From Orobanche coerulescens (Eukaryota > Streptophyta > Magnoliopsida > Lamiales > Orobanchaceae): a DNA stretch of 64,000 bases. How positions within the stretch are numbered: position 1 is the stretch's first letter; each line of letters starts with the position of its first letter. Shown piece by piece: positions 34,039 to 46,092 of this stretch. The DNA lies in assembly GCA_033398695.1 (NCBI GenBank), contig CM065815.1, forward strand, positions 102,204,501 to 102,268,500. Direction: 5' to 3'. The position numbers were made by a program, and so were the translations under genes. The notes beneath the pieces were generated by a model, which ran no database searches, was not told the origin of the DNA, and saw nothing but the letters and a program-made list of their open reading frames with translations.

Positions 34039-34315
34039 ACAATGCTTACAAGTTAGAACTTTCGGGTGACTATGGAGTGCATGCTACTTTCAACATAGGT
34101 GATCTATCTCCTTATCTTGATGACGACGGGATTGCAGAATTGAGAACAATTTCTTTTAAAGGGGCGGGGGGGATGATACGGGGTTGACAAATCCAAGCGA
34201 CGAAGACGAAGTAAGAATTGACGTAAAACACCTCGGCCATACTCCAACATACTTGGGCGAGAAAACAGATACGAGACACGGAGTTGCCTTGATAGTCGGA
34301 ATTGAAATAACTTAA
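34039..34315 (+). pseudogene. pol: Element B integrase C-terminus and LTR-encoded tail
   Basis: Resumes from 8266 (N then DNAYKLELSGDYGVHATF, GDLSPYLDDDGIAELR). A one-base change in a G-rich run at 34161-34172 breaks the frame. In the expected frame, sequence inside the LTR from 34174 to TAA at 34313 reads a tail with KHLGHTPTYLGEK and TRHGVALIVGIEIT. It aligns with the tails of the A-M family although the DNA around it does not. This is the end of the Pol protein of B. Confidence 0.8.
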
Positions 34316-35177
34316 ACAAAAGACAACTTGCATCTTGGAGAGAGGGAAGAGGTCCAAGTGGTCGCAAAACAATAAAAGAATTTTCAACATTTTCTTTATT
34401 ACAAAAGCAGCAGGATTCTTGGCAATATGTTGAAGGAAAAAGCAGCTGTCAACTCTCAACTTGGAGACAAGACCTAACTTTTACTTTTGTCAGCAAGTGA
34501 CATAAGGAACCTTTTTATTATCTTTTCATTATTTTAAACCCAGCTTGTAATAGTTTAAGTTTAGCTTGTCAGGCTCTTGTCAGGCTACTTTTGCCTATAA
34601 ATAGGGTGATGAAGTTGTAATGAAAAATTGAATGTTGAAGAATTAAGAATACACTTTGTGTGTTCCCTGGTGAATGTTTTTCATCAAAACTTGATTTTTA
34701 TTCGACGCGTTTTCGAGTATTAATCTGATTGATTCTCAATAGGTCTTGAGGAGAAATCTCTTTATCGAATTATAGGTCTAATTCGCTAAAAACAACTGTT
34801 TCTATCCCGTTTCGATATTCTTCTTATTTTTCAATACAGTATTGTACTTAATCAAATTCCCGCTTCAAGAGTTGTGCGATTGTTCGAACTTGTTTTCTGA
34901 TTCTATTAGCATCCAACCGAAGTTGCTGTTTCGAGTGTCGTTGTCTGGAGGTTACCTATTTCAAGTCATTTCCATTCGACCAAGTCCCTGTCTTGTTGCT
35001 GTATCGAGTTGCCGTCAATCCTTTCCTGTTGCGAGTGCGTGCCGCTAGCCCGTGTTATTGCTGTAGCGAACGGGTGCTCTCAGTTCCTGACAGTTTCTTG
35101 TCGATAGCTTCCGCTCGTCAAAATAGCCTTCTGCTATGTCGATACCGAATTCGCATCGCCAGCGAGAATTCGTATCA
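34174..35177 (+). repeat. Element B 3' LTR
   Basis: 1004 bp, starting TGATACG and ending AATTCGTATCA. Most of U3 is unlike the other LTRs, with an ordinary TATAAATA at about 34597. The downstream module is shared: TTCGACGCGT, then hairpin 1 at 34735-34750 (arms CTCAA and TTGAG, loop TAGGTC) and hairpin 2 at 34762-34789 (arms TTATCGAATTA and TAATTCGCTAA, loop TAGGTC). The 5' LTR is outside the window. Confidence 0.88.
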
Positions 35178-35336
35178 TTATTCCCATAAAATAAATCCAA
35201 AAACACCCTACTCGTAAAAAGCCTTCCGCTATCATACACTTACATATACTCCGACCGATACGTATCCGCTTCTCCGGGCGAATTCGTATCATAAGCTTAT
35301 GAGTAGGGTGTTTTTGGATGTATTTTATGGAAATAA
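35178..35336. repeat. Inverted repeat of about 36 bp around an LTR-end scrap
   Basis: The left arm 35178-35213 (TTATTCCCATAAAATAAATC...) is the reverse complement, with about two or three mismatches, of 35301-35336. The intervening 35222-35291 ends CGAATTCGTATCA, like the last 70 bp of a family LTR. It lies directly after the B 3' LTR and probably marks an old rearrangement. Confidence 0.65.
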
Positions 35337-35378
35337 TATTGGATATAACAATGAAAAATCGAACAAGAAGACTTGAAC

Positions 35379-35559
35379 AATGATCTAACCTCCGTCACGA
35401 ATTTAGGTGTCGGCCATGTCTTGACTGCTTCGATTTTGGTTTGATTAACCGACACTCCGTCCTTTGAAACAACATAGCCAAGAAAAGTTATGCTCTCAAC
35501 TAGAAACACTCACTTTTCTTTCTTTCTATAAAGCCTTTGAGACCTAAGAGTCTCAAATA
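35379..35559 (-). pseudogene. pol: RT fragment N (B-like gypsy)
   Basis: About 60 codons on the minus strand: [51 protein letters not shown]. Closest by eye to the RT end of element B (same [15 protein letters not shown] and SITFLGYVV). It has no LTRs attached and is cut on the right by the tail of LINE K. Confidence 0.85.
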
Positions 35560-35622
35560 TTTTTTTTTGGGGGGGGAAGTCAATTGCATTAAAAGAAAAA
35601 TAAGATTGGCCAACAAGGCAGG
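35560..35622 (-). mobile_element. LINE K, 3' terminal piece with poly-A tail
   Basis: On the plus strand this is a T run (35560-35568) then a G run (35569-35576), that is a C-rich end plus A tail on the minus strand. It continues after removal of H at 54387. The last five bases, GCAGG, are the H target duplication. Confidence 0.75.
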
Positions 35623-36565
35623 TGATACGAATTACGTAAGTAATACGTATAAAATACAGCGGAAGTTTAACAAGTATCGAGTAACACTTGAAAATTACTA
35701 AGGGTGGCCGAGTGTGAATGGTGTTCGGCCGTGAGGTAGTGTGATGTACGGATTTTGATGTGTTTTATCGAACTAGACCTATAACTCGATAAAAGGTAAT
35801 CTCTTCCCAAGACCTATTGAGAATTGATCAAGTTAAAATCTCGAGACACGTCGAAACAATAACTAAAGTTTGTTGAACTCGTTCAAGGTATATTTCAAAG
35901 AAATACAAGGTTTATTACTTTTCCAGATGATTTACAAATACAACGAGCACTACTATATATAGTAGTCTCCAACCGTAAGAAAATACAACAAAACGAGAAA
36001 TGAAACTTCCTAGCAACTTCCATTTCGGCCGAAATATCTAAAGATGAGATACCAAGTATCTTGGTTTTATTAGGTGATTAAGACATGAAGCAATCTTGGA
36101 CTTGATGGTGACATGAAGAAGATCTTCACCAAATGTAATCTTCAATTCGGCCGATTCCTCAAGTAGTGATTTAGGAAGATTTTTGTGAAGATATGATATC
36201 ACTCCTTTGGAATTATTATGGTGATTATGACTTGAGGGAAAATGACATGAAGGATGAAAGTCTTCTTCAAATCTTAAGCATGGGCCGATTTTGTAGTGAA
36301 GTGGGGAAGGAAAATATCTTCATTATCTTGTCAAAGATATGAAGTCAAGTGAGGTCCCTTTCAAGCATGTCTTGGCCGAATTTGCATGCTTTCGGACCGA
36401 TTCCGCTGCCGAGTTTACGTTATTCCGATTCCGATTAACAACGTAACTCCAATCCGCGTGTTCTTTTCTCCCAAGTATAACGATGCATGGCCATGCGAAT
36501 TTGCATCGTCGTGGATGTCGATTTTTATTGGAGCTTCTTCGACTGAAATATTAGATATCGTATCA
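35623..36565 (-). repeat. Element H 3' LTR
   Basis: 943 bp on the minus strand; pol stop at about 36415; purine tract AAAGAAGGAGGGAA on the minus strand at 36566-36579; TATA palindrome at about 35950. Confidence 0.95.
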
Positions 36566-39500
36566 TTCCCTCCTTCTTTGAAAGGAATTGACCTCAATTC
36601 CGTAATGCCATCGTCGTCAAGGTAAGGCGAGAGATCACCTACGTTGAATGTCGCGTGTACTCCGTATTCGCCCGGAAGTTCGACTTTGTATGCGTTGTCG
36701 TTCACTTTTCCCACAATTTTGTACGGGCCTTCGGCTCTCGGCATCAATTTGTTCTTCCGTTTGTTTGGGAATCTTTCTTTTCTCAAATGTATCCAAACTA
36801 AGTCGCCAACATCAAATAATCTCGCTTTTTTATTTTTGTTCGACTTCCGTTTGTAAATTTCATTCACTTCTTTAATCCGTTCCCGTATCTTTTCATGTAA
36901 CTTCATCATTGATTTGAGTTTTGCTTCGGCGTCTTTGTGAACCAATTCGTTGCTCGGCAAGGGAATCAAGTCCAATGGCAAGTGCGGATTTAATCCGTAT
37001 ACTACTTCAAAAGGTGAATGGGCCGTGGCATAACCGGGTGATCGGTTGTATGCGAATTCCGCATGAGCAAGTTTAACGTCCCAATCCTTCTGTGTTTTAT
37101 TCACCAATCCTCGCAATAATGCTCCCAAGGTTCGATTAGTCACCTCGGTCTGTCCATCGGTTTGTGGGTGATGTGAAGTCTTGAATAGGAGCTTAGTACC
37201 CACTTTTCTCCATAAAGTATTCCGTATAACTCAAATTTGGAATCTCGATCCGACACGATAGTTTTGGAACTCCGTGTAAACGAACTACTTCCTAAGTACA
37301 AGCCCGCCACATTACTTGCATCATCGGTTTGTGGCATGCTATAAAGTGAGCCATTTTCGAAAAGCGGTCGGCGACCACCATGATCGAGTCTTTGCCTCGT
37401 TGAGTACGAGGTAAAGCCACAATAAAATCCATCGAGACATCCTCCCATGGTCGTAACGGTATTGGCAACGGCATGTATGTACTCGACTTGAACGAACTTT
37501 TCATCATGTGACAAGTGACGCATTTACTCACGATTGTGCTTACGTCACCATACATCTTTGGCCAAAAGAAATGTTCTTTTAGCACTTCTACTGCCTTGGT
37601 CGAGCCAAGTGACCGGCTAGTCCTCCTCCGTGCGCCTCCCGAACCAAAGAATTCGAATTGTATGTCTCAAGACACATAATTTATTTCCCTTGAAAAGAAA
37701 GCCATCCTCAGAAACAAATTCCTCAGACGGGCCGTTTTACAACGGTTAAAAATTTCCCAGAAGTCCAAATCGTCATTGTAATGATCTTTCAAAGTCTCGA
37801 ACCCCAACAAACGAACATCTAGAATCGACAAGAAGGCATACCGTCTTGATAGTGCATCCGCCACTATATTACTCTTCCGTCTTTGTACTTGGATGAAAAG
37901 TGAAAAGATTGTAAAAATTCCACCCATTTTGCATGTCTCGGGCTTAGCTTACTTTGTCCGTTGATGTATTTCAACGACTCGTGATCCGAATGCAAAGACG
38001 AAATGTTTCAACGTAGATAATGACTCCAATGATCGAGTGCTCTTACGATAGCATAGAACTCCTTGTCGTAAGTACAATAATTCACTCGGGCGCCACTTAG
38101 TTTCTCCGAAAATAGGCGATGGGACGGCCTCTTTGAATAAGCACCGCCCGATTCCAACTCCGCTAGCGCCGCATTCCACCTCAAACGGTTGTGAAAAATC
38201 GGGTAACGTCAAAATCGGCGCTTCACATAATTTTCCCTTTAAATTTTCAAAAGCCTTTTGGGCCGCTTGCTCCATGCAAAGGTTCCTTTTTTCGGACACT
38301 CGTGATCGGACCGAGATAGTGTCAAGTCCCGTATGAATCGTCGGAAAAAGAAGCGAGGCCATGAAATGATCGTACCTCCGTGATGGTCTTTGGGGTCGGC
38401 CACGACTTGATTGCCGCGATCTTCTCTTGGTCGATCAAACTCCTTCTTTCGAAACAACATAGCCGAGAAAGACAAGACTCTCGACTAGGAAAGTACACTT
38501 CTCCCGTTTTCCATAAAGTTTTTGTTCCCTTAGCGTTTCAAATACGTGCGCAAATGTTCGAGATGCTCCTCTACGGATCGATCAGATCAAAATGTCGTCT
38601 AGGTATACGACAACAAACTTTCCCAAGAAAGGTTTGAGAACCTCGTTCATCAACCTCATAAAAGTGCTCGGGGCGTTAGTGAGGCCGAATGGCATCACAA
38701 CCCATTCGTAAAGTCCATTCTTTGTTTTAAATGCCGTTTTCCATTCGTCTCCCTCTCGCATGCGAATTTGATGGTATCCGCTCCGTAAATCAACTTTGGA
38801 AAATATAACCGAGCCATGTAACTCGTCCAACATGTCGTCTAGTCTCGGAATGGGGAACCGATACTTGACGGTGATGTTATTCACGGCTCTACTGTCAATA
38901 CACATTCGCCATGATCCGTCTTTTTTTGGTACAAGTAGGACTGGAACCGCACACGGACTTAAACTTTCTCGGACATATCCGTGATTCATGAGTTCATCAA
39001 TTTGACGTTGTAGTTCTTTGGTTTCTTCGGGATTACAACGATACGCCGCTTTGTTCGGTAATGGAGCTCCCGGTATAAGATCAATCTGGTGTTCAATTCC
39101 GCGGATAGGTGGTAATCCTACCGGCAAGTCTTCGGGAAATACATCCGAGAACTCGTGTAATAGTGCATCTATCTCTTCTTCGTGGTGTGATTCGGTGGCA
39201 AGATTTCGGACCTCTTTGATCATCATCAAATAAACACGTTCGCCATCGTCAATGGCGTGTTCGACTTCTTTCTCGTTTGCAAACATCGTAAGCTTCGGTA
39301 CTTCGACTTTTTTCGAACTCATCGTCCGGATAGCTTGAGGTGACATAGGTTTAAGAACAATTTTTTTACCTTTGTCACGTAACTCATACTCGTTACTCCT
39401 CCCTCGATGTAGTACGTCCCGATCAAATAGCCAAGGTCTTCCTAATAACACGTGACATGCGTCCATCGATAGTACATCGCATGTAATATCATCGCCATAT

Positions 39501-40532
39501 GAACCCATGGTGAGTCCGACCTTCACTTGTCTTGATACTTTTACTTTGTTTCCATCATCGAGCCAATGGAGTGCATACGGCTTTGGATGGGCCGTGGTGA
39601 TCAAACCGAGTTTTGAGACCATCTCGCTTGATGCCACGTTTGTACAACTTCCACCGTCAATGATCAAGCTACACCATTTATCTCCGACACGACACTTCGT
39701 GTGGAAGATTTGGTCTCGTTGTTCTTCGTCACTGGGTCGCTTCGTTTGTAACATGCGAAGGACGAGGTTCGTGTCATAGTTCGGGGCATCGTATGCCTCG
39801 CATTCTTCTTCTTCTTCGTCAGCTTCTAAGTTAAAAACGTCTCCAATTTTTTCTTCTTCGGCTAGTAATTCTTCTCGGGCGGCTATGGCTTCTCGTAACG
39901 TCACAATTCTCCGATTTGGACAAGCACTTTGATAGTGTCCAAATCCTTGACATTTGAAACACCGGACTTTAGATAGGCTTGTTTCTTTTGGGGTGATAGG
40001 AGTTTTTTGAATGGTAGTAACGGGTTGGCTTGTGGTGACAGTTTTTGGAAACGAGCTAGAACTCGCGCCAAAGTTGGTATTTCCGTATTTAGATGGGAAT
40101 TCGGGTTTACAAAGTTTTGCTTTGTTTTGATTTTCCAACTTTATGCAGAGCCCGCATAAAGTATCAAAGTCGGAATAGGGGTAGAGTTCCACGGAATTAG
40201 CAATATTTTTGTTCAAACCTCGTAGGAAACGGGACATCCGCAATTCTTCGCTTTCTTCAAGTTCTCCCATCAAGGATAAGTTTTCAAACTCCTCGATGTA
40301 CTCCTCGACACTTAGCTTTCCTTGCGCGAGGTCAGAAATTTTTCGATACAAGCTCAACTTGTGTGTAGCCGGGACATATCTTTTTCGTAGTTTCTTTTTT
40401 AGAGAATCCCACGAACGTATCTTCTCTTTCCCGGCACGAACTCTTTGTGTCTTCATTCGCTCAAACCAAAGGGAAGCTCCCTTTCCAAGTTTGAGAATCG
40501 CATACTTGCAACGTACCTCGTCATTGAGATCC
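36415..40532 (-). pseudogene. gag-pol: Element H Gag (C-terminal part) to integrase end
   Basis: Minus strand. From 40532 down, Gag resumes after LINE I ([15 protein letters not shown]). A long frame at 40456-38582 carries the CCHC knuckle, protease [10 protein letters not shown] and RT through YLDDILI. Between 38580 and 37200 the RT end, RNase H and the integrase zinc region and core are split among frames by several short indels. From 37203 to the stop at 36415 the frame is open: [34 protein letters not shown], the C-terminal domain, and an LTR-encoded tail ending TRIGVTLLIGIGIT. The lesion at 37648 (GAATTCTTTGG on the minus strand) matches the lesion of element A at the same position. Confidence 0.9.
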
Positions 40533-40853
40533 TTTTTTTTTGACTCATCAAGGTCAATATTATTAAAAAAAAACGAGAAACAGAAAAGAGTTACAAAGAG
40601 AGGGCCATCCTAGACAACAAAATAAAATCTCAAGCTAATCCCACAGGCGGGTAGTCAAGAGAAATAGAGAGAAAAACACAAATGCAAAAGCAATCTATGA
40701 AAATAGAATAAAAGGACCTAAACCCCCATACCAGATGTATGGGGTTGCAACCGCAGGCCTCGTTAAAACCCTATCGTAGAAAAACCCAATGGGAAAAACC
40801 TACGATAGGGAAAAGAGTACCCGAGCGTTATGTCATGAGAAAACTAATGTCGG
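40533..40853 (-). other. LINE I 3' UTR with two stem-loops
   Basis: Poly-T (40533-40541, minus-strand A tail), GACTCATCAAGGTC, then the same two inverted repeats as LINE F at about 40720-40743 and 40769-40810. Conservation of both stems in the two copies is complete by eye. Confidence 0.7.
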
Positions 40854-43800
40854 CTAAAATACATAGGAGACATATCCCTCAACAAAGATCTCGAGAGGCT
40901 GCGGTGCTTCGCTAGACCACTCGTAAGAAACCAATCTTTTAGAAAGCCACCGCCACCGCATTCCCTTCTCTATAGATATGAGAGACCACGAAGTGCATGC
41001 CGTCATAATACGCCAAATCCGCCTCAAATGACTGCGGTAGATCCAGGGAACAACCGAACTACGATCCGAGAGAATGCTCACAACATAAGTAGAGTCGACT
41101 CACCACAAATAATCCCAACCATGATAAAAAGCAATCTCAATAGCATGAATAGCCGCGACCAACTCAGCTTGGAAGGCAAAACAGCAACCAATTGCTGCAG
41201 AGAGAGTGCCAAAAACCCGGCCCAGACGATTCCGATAAACAAGGCCAATAGCACCCAAGCCTGGGCAGCCTTTAGCCATCCCATCAGTGTTAACTTTCAT
41301 CCAGCCAATTGGGGGGGGATACCATTTCACATAAATAGGGTAAAGCGGAGGTCTCGCGTGGCCAGCCACACCCAGAGCCCGAAGACGAACCAGATCAGAA
41401 ATAGAGTTATCCATGGTGCCCATGTCATAGTTATTACATTCTCTGAGAAGAGACCAAACTATAGAACGAAGAGACATGATAGAAAATTTAGCATCATTAT
41501 ATAAAACCTCACAGCGAATATGCCAGATAGCCCAGACGGCACTAATAATAGTGAATCTCCAGAGAGTAGAGATCTGCTGACTAAATCTGATATCCATAGC
41601 TCGAATGATGAAGTGCCCGAACCCAGCATTCAATTCTAAAGAGTTTAAGAAGCCCCGCTCAATATAGTCCCTGTAATGCCGGATAACTACACACTCGGTG
41701 AATATATGGTCAATCGATTCACGGCGGAGAGACAAAAGGCAAACAGAAGGACCAATGAAACCCCTTAAACGAAGAAGATCAAAAACAGCACTGTTGTGAA
41801 TAGCCTTCCGCATCCGTGAGAGAACGCATTTAACGGGATTAATCATGCAAATCCATTTCCCCACTCACCTTAGGAAAGTTGTGGCGAAGGTGCCAATAAG
41901 CGATTTGAGAGGTAACATTGCCATGCACCGATTTAGCCCAAACCCGCTCGTCTTTTCCTTCAAAGTCAGAGGGGGCATAGACGACATCTAAAGCAACATC
42001 ACGACACCTTTCCATGAAATCGAGGTAAGATGCCAGTCCCGTCGTAGTAAAAATCGCCGATGGTGTCGGAGAAGGTACTTCGAGATGCCGAGGAATACCC
42101 AACCGATCACCAATGATATAACCTAGCCAGTTGTCCCACCAAAAATTAATATTCGACCATTACCAATAACCCAACCGAAGTGTTAAGAAGACGGGAATAT
42201 GATTACGAACCCCCGAATATAGAGGAAGAAACAATCTTGCAGTATCCAAATTACTTCGAGAAACCTCCGACGAAGGAATTTTCCACAAAAGGAATCCTCT
42301 GCAGAATAACCTGTGCCAAACGGAACAAAAAGGATTCATTCATCGTACGAAGATGCCTCACCCCAAGCCCTCCCTCCTCTAAAGGGGAACAAACTCTACT
42401 CCTGTGCCACAAGACATGCGTTCTTGTGACTAATGTCCCCTGACCAAATAAAATTTCTAGCCGCCGAATCTAATTTGTTTATCAATTTGATCGGCCAACT
42501 ATATATCATCATAGAGTGAATGGAGGAGCTCATGATAACAGAGTTAACTAAGCAAATACGACCAGCCATCGAGAGAGAGGATCCTTTCCAAGCAGAAAAT
42601 TTACTAATAATTTTGTCAACGACCGGGGCAATATGGATGAGACGGGGTATGCCGCAGAATAACGGAACCCCGAGGTAATTGAAAGGGAGTGATCCCTCGC
42701 GCATGCCAAGGGTGCGCAGAATGACCCGTTTGGTGTGGATAGGAACATGAGAACCGAAATAAACCTTAGATTTATTAAGGTTCATAGCCTGGCCCGAAAT
42801 GGCTGAGTAATCATCAAGAATCTTCGATATGGCATTGGCATTATCCGTAGAGGCACGACCAAACACGATAGCATCATCCGCATAAAAAGGTGAGAAGGAT
42901 AGACAATCTTACGGCCTGCAAAAATAGGCTTGAAGAGAGTAGTCTGAACCGCATTGGAGAGCATGAGACCGAGCATCTCCTCAGCAATACAAAATAAAAG
43001 AGGGGACATGGGATCACCTTGCTGAACCCCTTGACTGCACGCACAGTAACCCGTAGGAGCACCATTTATAAGAATAGAAAGCTTCACGAGTGAAGAATGG
43101 TGGAAACCCAAGCAACAAACGGTCGTGAAAACCAAAGCGTGAAGAACATCCAATAAGAACTCCCAGGAAAGAGTGTCAAAAGCTTTACGAATGTCAATTT
43201 TAATAGCCATGTTACCGAACGCGCGGCGATTCAAACAATTAACGCATTCGAAGCAATAGATATACAATCGTGGATACGCCGACCGGAATAAAGCCAAACT
43301 GATGGGGGTGATGATCTCATGAATAAAACTAGAAAGTCCGCCGTGAGGATTTTAGTAATAATCTTGAAGATAAAGTTACTTAAGACAATAGGCCGGAATT
43401 GCTCAATAGAGATGGCCCCTTTGACTTTAGGAATGAGAGCAACTAAGCTAGAGTTAAGACCCGTCGGAAGATCACCCTCAATGAAAAATTGCCGAATAGC
43501 CGCCACAATATCGGTACCAATGACCTCCCAAAAGAACTCGATAAAATAATCCAAAGCCGCCAGAGCCTGGGGCCTGTGGGGCTCCATATCGAAACGTAGA
43601 GAACGAATTTCCTCGGAATGGGGAATAGCGATAAGGATGGAGTTATGCGATGAGAAACCTTAGGAAGAGAGAAACCATGGGCCAATTAGTTGCAATCGGG
43701 TGGCCTTCGAAAAGGTCTTGATAAAAATTCACAATGTGGTTCGAGATGGTAGACGGATCACGACAAAGATCACCGTCAATAAGGAGAGAGGAAAGTCAAG

Positions 43801-44906
43801 ACGATTATTCCTCATCTTAAGCGTCCTATGGAAAAGGCGATTCCGATCACCATCCTTAAGCCAATTAGTCCTACTCCTTTGTTGGAAGAAAAGACTCTCT
43901 TTATTAAGGATGTCATTCAAGGCCGCAGCTTGTTTCGACCTCCCCGATGTAAGAGCTCGTCAGATACCCATCCGCATCAATGAGAGACCGAATGTCACCA
44001 AGTTGATCCAAAAGTCGACTTTTTTAGTGAAAATATCACCAAAAGACGAAAAATTCCAATGCTTGAGGGTACGACGCAGCCTTTTTAAGCTTGTACAAAA
44101 CCAAGTCCCAAGGAGACCGGTTCCCACAATTAAGATTCCAAGAGTTTGAATAACATCAATAAATGAATTATCGTAGTCCACATACGTTGAAAACGGAAAG
44201 GTGCGGGAAAAGAAGTATTACCCAAAGTGGAGGTGAGCCGATCGGGTGGTGATCGGAGCAGTCCTAGGGAAAACATGATATTTTGTGGAAACCCGGTGAT
44301 CGATAAAATCGGGGTGGCCAAAATCGATCAATGCGGGTCTCAACATGATAATCATCATGAACCCCGCCTCTGTAAACCGATGACCAGTAAAAGGGATGCC
44401 GACAAGCAAGGCCTCATCAATAAATTGACTGAACTCCCGACAAGAAGTAGCATTGGGAACATGAAGACTGCGACGCTCATGTGCCCCAATGACGGCATTA
44501 AAATCTCCGAAGACTAAAAGGTTAGGGTGAAGGAAGCTCAGGATATCCTCCCAAAGATTCCTGCGACCAATATAGTTACGAGCACCATGAACAATGACGC
44601 CCGAAAGTCCCATCCATTAAAAGAGATGTCCATGATGATAACCTGATCAGAGACATGGATGACTTGGTAATTAGATATGTTGAGGGAGCCGAGCACCCAA
44701 ATGTCAGGGTCTCGGTTCCCTCGCTGATTCTCGGCAAGAAGAGAAAGACCACCCGAACGCCAGAGAGAAAGATCGGAACGAGCAAAAGAAGTGAAGGGTT
44801 CGATGATACAAAGAATATCCAGCTTACAAACCGTGATATAGTGACGAAGCTGGTCCCTAGCAACCCGCTTCCTTATCCCCCTGATATTCCAGGAAAGGAT
44901 ATTCAT
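40854..44906 (-). pseudogene. ORF2: LINE I ORF2: endonuclease, RT, zinc region, RNase H (broken)
   Basis: Minus strand from ATG 44906 (MNILSWNIRGIRKR). Endonuclease to about 44220, with FGDFNAVIGAHERRS (better preserved than FRDFNA in F). RT 43590-42400 includes LIPKVKGA, RPIVLSNFIFKI, MAIKIDIRKAFDTLSW (the first catalytic Asp region), GDPMSPLLFC and LNKSKVYFGS. An open stretch at 41864-41100 contains the zf-RVT-type segment (AVFDLLRLRG, ESIDHIFTECV) and RNase H (WMKVNTDGMAKGCPG, FAFQAELVAAIHAIEIA). The stop is at 40854. Frameshifts remain between the parts. Comparison with F shows which indels are copy-specific. Confidence 0.9.
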
Positions 44907-45195
44907 TTAGAAACGAAATTTATCCGTGCTTCAGGCGGATTATTTTGCTGATCCTCTTCCTCAGAAGAATTTCGCCAAGGTTTAGAAGCGGCCAAATTAA
45001 GATTTTTCGCTGCCGTGGAGTTGGCAGGGAGTAATTGCACAGTCTTTGGGAATTTAACATCCCTTTTAGCTTGTTTTAGTGGAGCTTGTGGTTTTTCTGA
45101 GGGAATGATAGGAGAAATAACAATAGATTTTCCTGCCTTAACAGCAATGGTATGGCTCTGATCTTTGTCATGGTCAGCAGACACAATAGGGGGCC
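44903..45195 (-). pseudogene. ORF1: LINE I ORF1, C-terminal part
   Basis: Minus-strand frame KSIVISPIIPSEKPQAPLKQ and onward, Lys/Pro/Gln-rich, ending in TGA that overlaps the ORF2 ATG in ATGA (44903-44906). Cut at 45195 by element J (GGGCC duplication); continues at 51178. Confidence 0.8.
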
Positions 45196-46092
45196 TGATA
45201 CGAATTACGTAAGTAATGCGTATAAAACACAACGGAAGATTATTATGTTTACAATATGGATTGAAACTACAAAGGTGGTGGACGAATATTATGGAATTCG
45301 GCCGTGATATAGTAAGAATTACGGAGTTTGGTGTGTTTTTATCGAACTAGACCTATAACTCGATAAAAGGGTAATCTTTTCCCAAGACCTTTTGAGAATT
45401 GATTAAAGTTAAAATCTCGAAACTCGTCGAAACAATAACTAAGGTTTGTCGAACTCGTTCAACGTATATTTCAAAGGAAATACAAAGTTTATTATGATTC
45501 TCGATGATTTACAAGTACAACGAACACTACTATATATAGTAGTTTACAACAGTAAGAAAATACAACAAAAAGAAAAAAGTAATCTTCCTAACACAACATT
45601 TCGGCCGAAAATCACAAGAAGATGCCAAGCAATCTTGGTGTTATTTGGATGAAAGAGACATGAAGCATCCTTTGGTCTTGATGGTGACATGAAGTAGAAT
45701 CAACACATTATCCTCCTTCCATTTCGGCCGAGCATGCTTCAAGATATCTCACTCCTTGGAATTATATGGATGATAAAGAAATGAGTGACAATGACATGAA
45801 GAAGAAAATCTTCCCTCCATCTCTTGGTTCGGCCGTATGTGACAAAGGTGGGGAAGGAGGGAATCACCTCTTTATTTTGTAAGGATATGAAGTCAAGATG
45901 TCCCTTTCAAGCATGATATGGCCGATCCATCATGCTTTCGGACCGATCCGTCGCCGAATTCTACGTCACTCCGATTCCGATTAACAACGTAACTCCAAGC
46001 CGTTTAACATTTTCTCCTAAGTATAACGATGCATCATCATGAATGTCGATTTTTATCGGAGTTTCTTCGATCGAATATTAGATATCGTATCA
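45196..46092 (-). repeat. Element J 3' LTR
   Basis: 897 bp. Shares with the 5' LTR an 18-bp in-frame deletion in the tail-coding part, so the deletion was in the source element. Retains CGGCCG at about 45298, 45600 and 45723. Confidence 0.94.

Noticed and set aside
35297..35378. Extension of the RT frame N through the inverted repeat (ending KIHPKTPYS)
   Set aside because: Similarity to RT stops at VTEVRS; the remainder is flanking DNA read in frame.
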